Assembly: GCA_963839475.1 (NCBI GenBank)
Contig: CAWIVH010000020.1
Span: 372,001 to 436,000, forward strand
DNA length: 64,000 nucleotides
Direction of reading: 5' to 3'
Origin: CAWIVH01 sp963839475
Lineage (GTDB): Bacteria > Acidobacteriota > UBA6911
Shown here: piece after piece, positions 1-10,134 of the stretch
Position numbering within the stretch: position 1 is the stretch's first letter
Layout of the letters: every line of letters starts with the position of its first letter
Notes under the pieces: generated by a model
The model's database searches: none
What the model was told of the DNA's origin: nothing
The model's input: only the letters and a program-made list of their open reading frames with translations
Made by a program: the position numbers and the translations under genes

Positions 1-3000
1 ACGGAGAGCGGATTATATGCCTTCCCCAGCTTGCCGGCGGGGAATTATATAATGACTGTCGAGCGCTCCGGCTTCAAGAAATATGAAGGGAAACTGGTTT
101 TGAGGGTAGGCCAGGAGGCGACAGTCAACATTGGTCTGGAGCCGGCAACGTCCCAGATTACAGTTGAGGTGCAGGCGGTCACACCCGTGATCGAATCCAC
201 TGGCGCCACGATTTCCGACACCAAGGAATCGGAACGTATCAAGACATTGCCCTTGAATGGCCGCGAAATCACCAGTTTATTTACACTCACCCCAGGGGTC
301 AGCCGAACAGGTGGAACCCAGATAAACGGCCTCCAGGCAGGCAGCGTGATGTTCCTCGGGGACGGGATCAGCATGGAAGACAGATACACCGGCGATATGA
401 GCCGAGTCAATCCCGCCATGGAAGGGATCCAGGAGTTCCGGATTGAAACCTTGAATTCCTCAGCCCAATACAGCAAGCCGGCGACAGTAAGTTATATAAC
501 CAAATCCGGCAGCAACGTGCTGCACGGGTCGGCTTTTGAAACGTACCGCAGCAACGCCTTTTTTGCCCGGGACCCCTTCTCCAGGAATGATCAGCCACCG
601 CTCCAGCGAAGGGAATTCGGTGCTTCTGTGGGTGGGCCGGTCTACCTCCCATGGCTCTACAGCGGGAAAGACAAGACCTTCTTCTTCTTTACCTATGAAG
701 GTCTGCGACAGCCTCAAGAGAATACATACCACATGGGATCGCCGACCCAATCCATACGCGATGGCGATTTTTCCAATTATGTCCCCTTCGGTGAAACCGG
801 CATATTCAAGATCTATGATCCTCTGACAACACGCCTGGATCCGGCGACCGGAACCTACATCCGCACTCAGTTTCCCGGCAATAAGATACCGGCCAGCCGA
901 ATCTCAAATATGGCCAAGCAGGCCCTCAGCCGTTATCCGCTTCCCAATATCGCCGGCGCGCCGATCGATCAGAACCTGGAAACCCATCTCTCTGCCGGCA
1001 CCGAGCGGAACAAGTACACCACCAAGATCGACCAGAAAATTGGCAGCACCGATAATGTCAGCGGGAGCTTCACATTCACCGATGAGAAAAGAGATAATCC
1101 CAGGGGGAATGGCGTTTCCGAGGAGATTTATTTTAACAAAGTCACGGCTCAGACTTGGCAGGTGACACTCGCCGATACGCACATTTTCAGCCCGACGATG
1201 GTGAATGAGTTTCGCGTTGGAGGCACTCGCCCGACCAGCCGCCGCGGCCCCACGATCAAGGATCCGCCGATTACTACGCTCCTGGGACTCCAGAATGCCA
1301 CTGGAGATTCCGGCTGGCCTTGTCTCTATCCCTATACCTGTGCGCTCAACTCGGAGTTCGGCAACTTCTATTATGACGATGACAACCCCCAGACAGCGCC
1401 GCAAACTTTTTGGACATTTCGCAGATAACTTGTCTATCACCCGCGGAAAACATGCCCTGAAAATCGGGGGCCAGATCCGCACCATGGCAGTCAATTCGGA
1501 TGAAATCGGACAGCCGCGTGGTTGTTACGAATTCCCGGCCGACTGGACGGCCTTGGCTGCGGATCCCTCGGGTGTTTTTGCGCCCAATACCGGTTCCGGC
1601 TTCGCTAGTTTCCTTCTAGGCTATCCTCTGGCCGGCGAACTGCGGACCAACAAGGGCTTCTATTATCATCGCCAAAAGGACTTCGCATTCTATTTCCATG
1701 ATGACTGGAAGGCCACGAGATAGGCTGACGCTGAGCCTGGGCGTGCGATACGAGTATTACACGCGCTATAAGGACAAAAACGACCAGATCGCCAGTTACG
1801 ATCCTGTCAGCAAGGCGATGGTGACCAGCAGGTCCGATCGAACAGGCTTATCAAGTGAATGCGGCAGCCATAAAGGCTTTCAAGGATGCCGGCGTAATCT
1901 TTAAGACCGCCAGCGAGGTTGGATTTCCCTCAGGGCTCCTGGCGCGGGATGGAAACGATATCGCCCCCCGCATCGGTTTTGCTTATGCATTGGATTCCAG
2001 GGGGACAGGACAGTCATTCGAGGCGGCTACGGGATCAGCTATTGGACCTTCCCGCTGATTGGGCTGCAGTCACGCAGCAGAGGCAACCCACCATTCGACT
2101 TCAAACGCCTGATGTTGGAGTACCCTCAATCGTATGACTATTCAGGTGTCGGACAGAAGGAATTTACGCATGGGCATACCTCCCTATGTTCTCGGCGGCG
2201 GCCATCTTGCCTTTGATGACTCGAAGCTTGCGAGCATCGGTATTCCTATCACGATGCGCTCCTTTCGCTCCCGACATCGCAGGACTCTATGGCCCAGAGC
2301 TGGAACCTTACGGTGGAACGTCAGCTCACTACTACGATTGGCTTGCGGCTGAGTTACGTCGGGACAAAAGGCACCAACCTGCAGATGGTTGAACCGATCA
2401 ATACGGCCGCTCCGGCATCCACAATGCCTGGCGTTTCCACCCAAAATCGCAGAGTCAATCCGATCTATGGCGATGTGGGCAGGTTCGAAGGTTATGGTTA
2501 TTCCAATAGCCATCAGTTCCAGGCGGAAGTCCGGCGCAGCATGACGCGCGGGATGACATTCCAGGCCTTCTACGCATGGAACCGAACTCTCGCTTCAACC
2601 GAATTCGCAACTGGCGGCAGTCGCCACGACTATCCTCGGGGATCGCCAGAGCGGGATTGCCAGCCTCGATGACAGAATCGAGCCTGGAGTATGCAACATC
2701 CAGCTCCTACCCGCTGCATCAGGTCACTGTAAACTTCCTCTACGATTTGCCCTTCGGTCCCAACCAGCGCTGGGGCGCCGGCACCAATAGGTTCGTGTCG
2801 GCACTCATCGGAGGGTGGCAGGCGGCCGCAAATGCAACTATGCGTTCCGGGCTGTTCATGTCTTACGGGACCCGGAATACAACCAGGTGGCAGGTAAAAG
2901 ATCCGAATCTCCCGAAGGAGAAGCAGACTGTGGCCAAGTATTTCGACACCACCGCGTTTGTCCCCGCGGTAGATGCCAATGGGAAACCCGTCGACTACTA

Positions 3001-3235
3001 CACCTCCAAGCGTCCGGGGCGGAACACCATCGTCGGTCCCGGATTCAGAGGGTTTGACATGTCCATTTTCAAAAACACGCGCATTGTCGAGAGGGTGAAT
3101 TTGCGGCTGGTGGTTGATGTTTTCAACCTGTTCAATCACCCCAGCTGGGGATAGCCTAACGCCACCAGCGGGGCCATTACCTCCATGGCCAGTTCACCGC
3201 GGCTCTTCCAGTTCGGAGCGCGCCTGGAATTCTAG
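1..3235 (+). pseudogene. TonB-dependent receptor, carboxypeptidase-regulatory-like type, 5'-truncated and multiply frameshifted
   Basis: An outer-membrane receptor of the kind Acidobacteriota use for polymer and siderophore uptake. The reading frame is already open at base 1 (the first residues read TESGLYAFPSLPAGNY), so the start lies outside the window. It opens with the end of a carboxypeptidase-regulatory-like beta-sandwich, then a plug domain (LPLNGREITSLFTLTPGVSR), then a beta-barrel ending at FQFGARLEF with the terminal Phe typical of barrels. The protein can only be followed by changing frame near 1400, 1717, 1840, 2000 and 2630. An in-frame TAG at 3152 precedes the last 27 codons. 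Neighbouring genes are intact, so I read this as a real pseudogene rather than poor sequence, but sequencing error cannot be excluded. A strong terminator follows. Confidence 0.88.
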
Positions 3236-3257
3236 ACAGCCCCCATCGCACCAGATC

Positions 3258-3293
3258 AGCCGCGCCGGGCACAAATCCGGCGCGGCTTTTTTT
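3258..3293 (+). terminator. Rho-independent terminator after the TonB receptor
   Basis: A perfect 11-bp stem (AGCCGCGCCGG at 3258-3268 paired with CCGGCGCGGCT at 3277-3287), an 8-base loop, and a run of seven T from 3287 to 3293. It lies 22 bases after the receptor stop and separates it from the sulfatase gene. Confidence 0.92.
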
Positions 3294-3336
3294 ATCCATG
3301 GTCCCGACAAAGTCATGCGCAAGCGGTGAGTTGCAG

Positions 3337-3368
3337 GGCGAAATATGGTGCCTGTCCCCAATTTCGCC
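3337..3368. repeat. Short inverted repeat with REP-like core
   Basis: GGCGAAAT (3337-3344) and ATTTCGCC (3361-3368) form a perfect 8-bp stem around a loop holding GGTGCCTGTCCCC. The core TGTCCCCA resembles sequences near 30060-30079 and 35370-35382 and may mark an old REP-like family. It sits in the leader of the sulfatase gene. Confidence 0.5.
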
Positions 3369-3485
3369 GAACGCTTCTCGACTTTGCCGGGATCTTGTTT
3401 TTATCCCCTGCACCGACGTCGTTATGGTAATTTCGAACCGTCCGGTATTTTGTCCCGATTCTCGCCACCGTCAGGAAGTGGGGTA

Positions 3486-5507
3486 ATGATATTGCGGACT
3501 TCAGGAAACGTCCGGCTGGCCCTTTTTTTAGCGGAATGGCTATGCTTCGCCGCCCTGGTGCCGGCGCAGACCAACATCCGCCCCAACCTTCTACTGATCT
3601 CAATCGATACTCTTCGGGCTGACCGATTGGGATGCTATGGAAATAAGAAAATCCGGACACCCAAAATCGACAATTTGGCAGCGGAGTCGGTACGGTTTAG
3701 GACTGCGGTATCTCAAGTTCCATTGACTCTTCCCTCGCACTGCACGATTTTGACGGGCACATACCCCTCTTTCCACGGAGTCCGGGATAATGTCGGATTC
3801 AGGCTCTCCGATTCCAAGACAACCCTCGCAGAAATTCTCAAGGCCCAAGGCTATCAGACTGCGGCTGTTGTTGGCGCCTACGTGCTGAACTCGACTTTCG
3901 GCCTGAACCAGGGGTTCGATTATTATGACGACAAAATCTCCAACCCCTCGCGCTCCGGCCCGGTCATCAACCTGAACAGCGTCGAACGCCCCGCGAGTGA
4001 GGTGATCGCGCACGCAACCAACTGGCTGCGTTCTCACTCCAGCTCACGCTCGCCTTTTTTCATGTTCGTACATCTGTACGATCCGCATGATCCTTACGAT
4101 CCTCCGGGAACATTCAAAGAACAGTATGGGGACAGCCCATACGACGGTGAGATTGCCTATGTCGATCATGAAGTGGGCAAACTGCTGGAGTTTCTAAAAC
4201 AGAAGAGTCTCTTTGAAAACACGATCGTAGTTCTGACAAGCGATCATGGTGAAAGCTTTGGCGAACATCAGGAATGGACCCATGGATTTTTTATTTACGA
4301 TACCACGCTCCTTGTTCCGCTCATCATCAAGCCAGTTGAGAAAGGACTTTCAGGCAGAGTTGTAACCGAGCAGGTCAGCCTCGTGGACATAGTTCCAACT
4401 GTCCTGCAGCTGCTGGCAGTTCGGGGTCCAACTGAATTGCAGGGACAAAACCTATCGGGACTCATGCGTGGACAGCGGCGCAAGGGCACTGGTTTGGCAT
4501 ACGCGGAGACTTATTATCCCGCTCAGTTTGGTTGGAGCCCTTTGGTCGGGCTCCGACGCGAAGATTACAAATTCATTCGGGCCCCGCAATCCGAGCTTTA
4601 CAATCTTCAATTGGATCCGGGAGAACAGAACAATCAGATCGCGCAGCAGACTGCACTGGCCAATGACCTTAAGTCCGATCTTGGCAAGCTGGAGTCTTCC
4701 TATAGCGACCCAAATGCTGCCCAAAAATCACAGTTGAATATGAGCCGAAAGCAGCTGGACGCACTGAGATCCCTGGGGTATGTCGGGGCATCCACATCCA
4801 GCAACTCGATTGCAGGATCCTTTTCAGGAAGAGCCGATCCCAAAGACAAGCTCGCAGCGTTCCAATGGATATCGGCCGGCAGCCAATACGTTGCAGCGGG
4901 ACAATATCGCAAAGCCATACCGGTCCTGGAGAAGCTGCTTCAGGTCGAACGGGAAATGAGAGTAGCGTGGTCTATGCTCGGCCGCTGTCATTTCGAATTG
5001 GGGCAGTATGACCCGGCCAAAAAGGCCTTCCAGGAAATCCTCAGGCAACAGCCGCATAATCTGGATGCCCAGTTTCATATTTCTGCCTGTGATTACCGGC
5101 AGAAGAACTGGGCTGCGGCAGAAACCGGCCTCAAAAAAGTGCTTGATCAAGATCCGAAGTTTGCCGCGGCTCACCTTTATTTGGGCTTTCTGTTTCAGGC
5201 CAAAGGTGATGCCGAGAAGGCGTTGTTTTTCTTCCAGCAGGTGTTGAATCTGGATCCGGAGAATGAGGATGCTCACGCCAAAGCAGGATTCATCCTGGCC
5301 TCCAGGGGAAATGTGAAAGAGGCCCTCTCGCACTTTCAGAAGGTGGTCCAATTAAATCCGAACGACGCCGAAGCTCACTCCAACCTGAGTGTTGCCTACC
5401 TCAAAACGAATCAGCCGGAAATGTCGCGCAAGGAGCGGGCGGAGGCATGTCGATTGGACAAGAGATACTGCCAGCAGGGTAGTGGCAAGAAAGCCGCTGA
5501 GAAATGA
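3486..5507 (+). CDS. Secreted alkaline-phosphatase-superfamily sulfatase-like protein with C-terminal TPR repeats
   Basis: About 673 aa from the ATG at 3486, which follows AGGAAG and begins a signal peptide (MILRTSGNVRLALFLAEWL, cleavage near VPAQT). An open frame upstream to 3345 has no signal. Residues ~30-410 form a sulfatase/alkaline-phosphatase fold with metal-site motifs ISIDTLRADRLGCYG, HLYDPHDPYDPP and LTSDHGESFGEH. The nucleophile segment reads PLTLPSHCTILTGTYP. This lacks the Cys/Ser-x-Pro-x-Arg formylglycine signature, so a phosphatase or transferase activity is as likely as sulfatase. Residues ~450-660 hold several TPR repeats, a fusion common in Acidobacteriota. It probably acts in the periplasm with the repeats serving in protein contacts. 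It stands alone after a terminator. Confidence 0.85.
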   Translation: MILRTSGNVRLALFLAEWLCFAALVPAQTNIRPNLLLISIDTLRADRLGCYGNKKIRTPKIDNLAAESVRFRTAVSQVPLTLPSHCTILTGTYPSFHGVRDNVGFRLSDSKTTLAEILKAQGYQTAAVVGAYVLNSTFGLNQGFDYYDDKISNPSRSGPVINLNSVERPASEVIAHATNWLRSHSSSRSPFFMFVHLYDPHDPYDPPGTFKEQYGDSPYDGEIAYVDHEVGKLLEFLKQKSLFENTIVVLTSDHGESFGEHQEWTHGFFIYDTTLLVPLIIKPVEKGLSGRVVTEQVSLVDIVPTVLQLLAVRGPTELQGQNLSGLMRGQRRKGTGLAYAETYYPAQFGWSPLVGLRREDYKFIRAPQSELYNLQLDPGEQNNQIAQQTALANDLKSDLGKLESSYSDPNAAQKSQLNMSRKQLDALRSLGYVGASTSSNSIAGSFSGRADPKDKLAAFQWISAGSQYVAAGQYRKAIPVLEKLLQVEREMRVAWSMLGRCHFELGQYDPAKKAFQEILRQQPHNLDAQFHISACDYRQKNWAAAETGLKKVLDQDPKFAAAHLYLGFLFQAKGDAEKALFFFQQVLNLDPENEDAHAKAGFILASRGNVKEALSHFQKVVQLNPNDAEAHSNLSVAYLKTNQPEMSRKERAEACRLDKRYCQQGSGKKAAEK

Positions 5508-5538
5508 CCGCACAGCCCCCTTTGTTGCTTGATTTCTG

Positions 5539-6621
5539 ATGAGCGATATCACGCCGCGAGAGCGGGTATTGCTGGCACTTTCACATCAGGAAACAGACCG
5601 CGTCCCGGTGGACTTCCTGGCGACTCCGGAGGGCTGGGCGCGGTTGAAAAATGCGCTCGGCGTATTCGAAGCCGAGCATATCCGCCTCCGGCTGGGCGTG
5701 GATCTGCGTCACCCCCGGCAGCCGTACGTCGGCCCACCCTTGCGGAATCACCCCGACGGCAGCCGGACGGATGAGTGGGGGGTGCGCCGCCGGCGGATCG
5801 CCCATCAAGGCGGACAGTACGATGAAATTATCGAGCATCCCCTTGCCCACCTGAAGGAAATCCGAGAGCTGGAGCGATTTCCCTGGCCTCAGGCGAGCTG
5901 GTGGGATGCCGCTGCACTCCGGGACCGGATCCGGGAAATGGATCGCGAAAATTCATATGCCATCGCGCTCGAGGAATTCGGTGATCCGGGTGGAATCTTT
6001 GAGATCGCATGGTATCTGCGCGGCATGGAGGCGCTCCTCGTGGATATGATCGAGCGTCCGGACCTGGCCTTCTTTCTCTTTGAAAAAATAACCCGATGCC
6101 TGCTCGGCAAGCTTGAAAATGTAATGCAGGCCTTGGGCCCTCGGGCAGACCTGATCTGGACCAGTGACGATGTCGCCCACCAGCACGGCCCCCTGATTTC
6201 GCAGAAGCTCTGGAGGCAGCTGCTGGCGCCGCACCACGAGAAGTTCAACCGGCGCGTGCACGAACTCGGATCCAGGGTCATGTTCCATTCGTGCGGAGCG
6301 GTGCGGCAGTTCATACCGGACCTGATAGAAATCGGGGTCGATGTCCTGGATGTACTCCAGTTCAGCGCCGACGGCATGGATCCGGCGGAAATCAAACAGA
6401 ATTTCGGCAGCCGCCTCTGCTTCCACGGCGGGGTTGATGTGCAGACGGTTCTGCCGTTCGGCACACCGGAGAGCGTTCGCGAAAACGTGCGGGGGTTGAT
6501 CGGCACACTTGGGCGGGGCGGCGGTTTCATTCTGAGCCCGACTCACAACGTGCAGGTCGATACTCCTGCCAGAAACATCCTCGCTGCATACGAGGAAACC
6601 GGCAGCTGCTCTGATCGCTGA
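5539..6621 (+). CDS. Uroporphyrinogen decarboxylase (URO-D) family protein, methyltransferase-like
   Basis: 360 aa, cytoplasmic, no signal peptide. It begins SDITPRERVLLALSHQETDRVPVDF, the usual opening of URO-D domain proteins outside haem synthesis. The zinc-site motif HSCGAVRQFIPDLIEIG is near residue 250 and CFHGGVDVQ near 294, as in cobalamin:coenzyme M methyltransferases of the MtaA/CmuA group. True HemE has different flanking residues and a different gene context, so haem synthesis is unlikely. It lies 31 bases after the sulfatase-TPR gene and 15 bases before a glycosidase-like gene, so it is probably co-transcribed with them. The substrate is unknown; in soil bacteria such genes often accompany sugar catabolic clusters. 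Confidence 0.82.
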   Translation: MSDITPRERVLLALSHQETDRVPVDFLATPEGWARLKNALGVFEAEHIRLRLGVDLRHPRQPYVGPPLRNHPDGSRTDEWGVRRRRIAHQGGQYDEIIEHPLAHLKEIRELERFPWPQASWWDAAALRDRIREMDRENSYAIALEEFGDPGGIFEIAWYLRGMEALLVDMIERPDLAFFLFEKITRCLLGKLENVMQALGPRADLIWTSDDVAHQHGPLISQKLWRQLLAPHHEKFNRRVHELGSRVMFHSCGAVRQFIPDLIEIGVDVLDVLQFSADGMDPAEIKQNFGSRLCFHGGVDVQTVLPFGTPESVRENVRGLIGTLGRGGGFILSPTHNVQVDTPARNILAAYEETGSCSDR

Positions 6622-6636
6622 GAAAGGCATCTCGAA

Positions 6637-8922
6637 ATGTGGAAAGTATTCCTGATTTTCACAGCGCTTATCAATTCGACGGCGACGCCATGGGACCATC
6701 ATCTCGGCAATTCCGGAGACGCCGGAAACCTCTTCATCCGCCCGGATTGGCTGATCTGCCTGCCCGCTTCACCGGAGAGCGCTCTGGTTCGGGCAGCGAA
6801 TGATCTTCGGGGATTTCTGAAACACCAGCATTCGATGGATCTCAATGTCGGCTCGGGTTTTCCTGAAAAGGGATTCATTCTCCGGGTGAACAGCCTGCTC
6901 AAGGATGATGGATTCAGGATCCGAGCGGAAAACGCCGCGAGCCGGATATTCATTGAAGGATCCAGTGCCAGATCCGCCTATCAGGGGGTCCTGCTTCTGG
7001 AAGATATGCTGGCGGAGCGACCGGCGTTGCCAACCGGGTTCGAGAAGAATGTCAAATTCCCCTTCCGGGACAGATACCTCCTGTGGGACAGCCTGCTCAC
7101 CGGCCAGAACAAGGGAGCTATCGGCTTCAATCTTGAACGCCACGTGCGCGAAGCCGTTCGGCTGGGCTATACCGGCATGGAGTGCAACCGGTTTATCGGC
7201 ATGAACCTCATCCAGCAGGGGAATCCGCACGACCCTTATCCGTGGTACACCTACTGGGGCCCCTCATTGGACCAGTTTGTCTCGTCTCCTCTTTTCGAAG
7301 GTGTCTTTCCAAAAGAGTACCTGGAACGGAACCTGGCAGACCTTAAACAGGTAGTCCATCTGGTGGAATCATTCGGTCTGAAACCTATCTTCATGGGTTA
7401 CGAACCGCGTTACGTGCCCGAGGAGTTTTTCCATCGCCGGCCTGATCTTCGGGGCCCACGCGTCGATCACCCGCTGCGCAGCATGACACCACGATACTCA
7501 CTTTGTATTGATCGGCCGGATGTCCTGGAGCACTATCGCTCCTTGGCCGGAAAACTTGCCCGGGAGATCCCAGCTCTCCGCGAATTGCACATCATCCCCC
7601 AGGACAGCGGTGCCGGAATGTGCTGGGGCAACGGGCTCTACCCTGGTCGCAATGGGCCGGATTTTTGCCGGAATATTCCCGCGGGAGAGCGGATGCAGAG
7701 GTTTTTCGGCGCCATTAAGGACGGGTTGCGTGACGGGGGGCTGGAGGTTCCGATTGTGGTTCAGCCGCACAAAATGAGCCGACCGGAGGTGGATCAGTTC
7801 TTCTCACTGGTTCCAAAGGATATTGAGTTCACAGCGGGCAACTGGACTTCCTGGAGTTTGACCTTTCGTGATCCGCTCGAAATTGACCGTCATATTTTCG
7901 ACCGCCAGGGGGAGACAGGACGCCGCCGACTCTATTTCCAGCAGCACTTTTTCGGATTCGACGGCGCGCCGACATCCGAGTTTCCCGTACCGTACCTGCT
8001 GGCAGACCGCTTGATCAGAGCGAGAGAGTATCGACTCGATGCCCTCAATACGCTAGGCGGAATAGTCTCCCCGCCGGTGAAGGACCGGTCTGGAATGCAG
8101 GAAGTTTATCGGCGGTTCCTGATCGAAGGCGATCAATCCGCTGATGAACTGGTTCGCATGGTCGCTGCGGATCTGGCAGGAAAGGATGGAGCTCCGGTAC
8201 TTTTTACTATCTGGAAGAACATTCACGATGCGATCATGAATAATGGACGCCAGGTCGGTTTTGCCCTGGGGACGGAATATGTTTCCCGGCGCACCCTGGT
8301 GCGCCCTCTCGTACCTGAAGCGTCCGCGCTCAATGCGGAAGAAACGGAATGGTGGCTGAGATATACCTTCGGCGGATATTTGAGGTTCGGCCAGGCTCAC
8401 CTGTTCCGCGGGGAAGGCGGTTTGCCGGGACAGGAATGGTACAAAACTAATCACGAACGCTCCACCAGGGCGATGCGTGCATTTCAGGGTGGATCTATCA
8501 TCCTGCAAAAATTTCTGCATGAAAACCCCGATGCAGCCCGCAGGTATCCGTACCTTGCTTCCCACGAGCGCCAGCTTCGATTCCTGGGACACGTTTATTC
8601 GACCGGCGCTCACCTCTACGAAGGGCAACGGCTGCTGGACAAATATTCCGCCAAAGAAATCGAAGCGGGGCTGATGCAGGAGGTGGACGCCGACTTGACC
8701 CTTTTCAATCGCGTCGTGGAGGATGAAATCCAAAACACCCGGGAGCTGCTATTATTGGTCGAGGAAGGCGGCGAGATGGGAATGGTCCTGCTGCCGGAGG
8801 AAACCAATTGGGCCTTTGGGGAAAATTTCCCGGATCTCCTGCGACGCAAGATCGAGGTCATGAGGCGGCATCTCCCGGAGGCGCCGGAAGTGTTCAAACG
8901 TTGGTTCGGCTCCGAATATTGA
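6637..8922 (+). CDS. Glycoside-hydrolase-like secreted protein with GH20/GH67-type N-terminal domain and TIM barrel
   Basis: 761 aa. The start at 6637 follows AGAAAGG and gives a short hydrophobic leader (MWKVFLIFTALINSTATPW), a probable signal peptide. Residues ~45-130 resemble the alpha/beta domain that precedes the barrel in GH20 and GH67 enzymes (ESALVRAANDLRGFL, ending RSAYQGVLLLEDML). From residue ~145 (FPFRDRYLLWDS) a TIM-barrel-like region follows, rich in Trp and Tyr (HDPYPWYTYWGPSLDQF, MGYEPRYVPEEFF, HIIPQDSGAGMCWGNGLYP). I cannot assign catalytic residues or a numbered family. Its place between a URO-D protein and an amidohydrolase suggests catabolism of an uncommon uronide or amino sugar; that is inference. 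Confidence 0.6.
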   Translation: MWKVFLIFTALINSTATPWDHHLGNSGDAGNLFIRPDWLICLPASPESALVRAANDLRGFLKHQHSMDLNVGSGFPEKGFILRVNSLLKDDGFRIRAENAASRIFIEGSSARSAYQGVLLLEDMLAERPALPTGFEKNVKFPFRDRYLLWDSLLTGQNKGAIGFNLERHVREAVRLGYTGMECNRFIGMNLIQQGNPHDPYPWYTYWGPSLDQFVSSPLFEGVFPKEYLERNLADLKQVVHLVESFGLKPIFMGYEPRYVPEEFFHRRPDLRGPRVDHPLRSMTPRYSLCIDRPDVLEHYRSLAGKLAREIPALRELHIIPQDSGAGMCWGNGLYPGRNGPDFCRNIPAGERMQRFFGAIKDGLRDGGLEVPIVVQPHKMSRPEVDQFFSLVPKDIEFTAGNWTSWSLTFRDPLEIDRHIFDRQGETGRRRLYFQQHFFGFDGAPTSEFPVPYLLADRLIRAREYRLDALNTLGGIVSPPVKDRSGMQEVYRRFLIEGDQSADELVRMVAADLAGKDGAPVLFTIWKNIHDAIMNNGRQVGFALGTEYVSRRTLVRPLVPEASALNAEETEWWLRYTFGGYLRFGQAHLFRGEGGLPGQEWYKTNHERSTRAMRAFQGGSIILQKFLHENPDAARRYPYLASHERQLRFLGHVYSTGAHLYEGQRLLDKYSAKEIEAGLMQEVDADLTLFNRVVEDEIQNTRELLLLVEEGGEMGMVLLPEETNWAFGENFPDLLRRKIEVMRRHLPEAPEVFKRWFGSEY

Positions 8923-8943
8923 TTGTTGAGGATTGAGGTCCCT

Positions 8944-10134
8944 ATGCGCATGCATTTTCCCCGATTGCTGGTTGTCATTGTTCTGATAGCAACTGCCGCA
9001 TTTTTCTCCGCCTGCAGCAAGCCACCGGCCTCGGAAAAACCGGCGCCTCAAAGGGTGGAGAAATTCGGAGTCACAGTCGTGCCCGGTCCGATGGATGCCA
9101 TCCTGCTGAAAGACTATGCGCCGGATTCCTCGCTCAAAGTGCCCGAAACACAAGTTCCCAAAGCGAGGTTTCCTGCGATCGATGTTCATGCCCATGTTTA
9201 TGCCAACACCCCACAGGAGGTTTCTGATTGGGTGCGCACCATGGACGAAACTGGCGTGGAGAGAACCATCGTATTGACCGACGCTACCGGTCCGGAATTT
9301 GACCGTCTGGTGGAGCTTTACCTGAGACCCTACCCCGGCCGGTTCCAACTGTTCTGTGGCATCGACACCAGTGGAATGGCAGCCACGGATTTCACTGCGC
9401 GAGCAGTCCGGGAACTTGTACGGTGCTATGAAAAGGGCGCCCGTGGAGTCGGCGAATTGTCCGACAAAGGCTGGGGAATAGGCGGTTCCGGCAAATCGCC
9501 CCTGCCCAGGGCTCAAAGACTGCACCCGGACGACAGCCGCCTCGACGCATTTTGGGCGAAATGCGCCGATCTCGGTCTTCCGATAAACCTGCATATTGCC
9601 GATCACCCATCCTGTTGGCAACCTTTGGGGCCGCATCAGGAAAGGACTTCAGACTTCCAGACCTTCAACCTTTACGGCAAAGATGTGCCGTCGTACGAAG
9701 AACTACTGGGCATGCGGGATCGGATGCTCGAACGTCATCCCAAGACCAAGGTCATCACCTGTCACTTAAGCAACCAGGGAAACGATCTCGCAGAGCTGTC
9801 GAAGGTAATGGATCGATATCCAAACCTGAATCTTGATATCTCCGCCCGCGACTACGAGTTGGGGCGGCAGCCCAGGGCCGCCGCAAAATTTCTCCTGAAA
9901 TACGGTGACAGGATCTTGTTCGGCACCGACATGGGCAGGGAAAAAGTCGTCTATACCGGCTGGTGGAGACTGCTGGAGACAGCGGATGAATTCATTCCGG
10001 GCCGGGTCTGGTGGCGCTATTATGGGCTGGAATTACCGCCGGATTTTCTGGATAAGCTTTACCGCGCCAACGCGCTCCGCATCCTCAATTGGAACGCTCG
10101 ACGGATCGAACCGCAAAGACGCGAAGAAAAATAA
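8944..10134 (+). CDS. Amidohydrolase-family (Amidohydrolase_2) lipoprotein
   Basis: About 396 aa from ATG 8944, preceded by GAGGATTGAGG; an upstream TTG at 8923 would put residues before the signal. The leader ends in a lipobox (FFSACSK, Cys24), so the enzyme should be membrane anchored. The metal-dependent hydrolase pattern is clear: DVHAHVYANTP near residue 80, NLHIADHPSCWQP in mid-protein, ITCHLSNQGNDLAEL, and ILFGTDMG with the late Asp. Members hydrolyse or decarboxylate cyclic amides, lactones and related compounds. The gene starts 21 bases after the glycosidase-like gene, and the URO-D, glycosidase-like and amidohydrolase genes probably form one operon. Its last codons lie inside an inverted repeat. 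Confidence 0.82.
   Translation: MRMHFPRLLVVIVLIATAAFFSACSKPPASEKPAPQRVEKFGVTVVPGPMDAILLKDYAPDSSLKVPETQVPKARFPAIDVHAHVYANTPQEVSDWVRTMDETGVERTIVLTDATGPEFDRLVELYLRPYPGRFQLFCGIDTSGMAATDFTARAVRELVRCYEKGARGVGELSDKGWGIGGSGKSPLPRAQRLHPDDSRLDAFWAKCADLGLPINLHIADHPSCWQPLGPHQERTSDFQTFNLYGKDVPSYEELLGMRDRMLERHPKTKVITCHLSNQGNDLAELSKVMDRYPNLNLDISARDYELGRQPRAAAKFLLKYGDRILFGTDMGREKVVYTGWWRLLETADEFIPGRVWWRYYGLELPPDFLDKLYRANALRILNWNARRIEPQRREEK

Noticed and set aside
904..1494. A 196-codon minus-strand frame inside the TonB receptor
   Set aside because: Antisense to the plug/barrel sequence, which is clearly the coding strand.
3152..3154. TAG in the TonB receptor considered as a programmed readthrough (pyrrolysine) codon
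   Set aside because: The same gene has five frameshifts, so simple decay explains it; no Pyl machinery is expected in this phylum.
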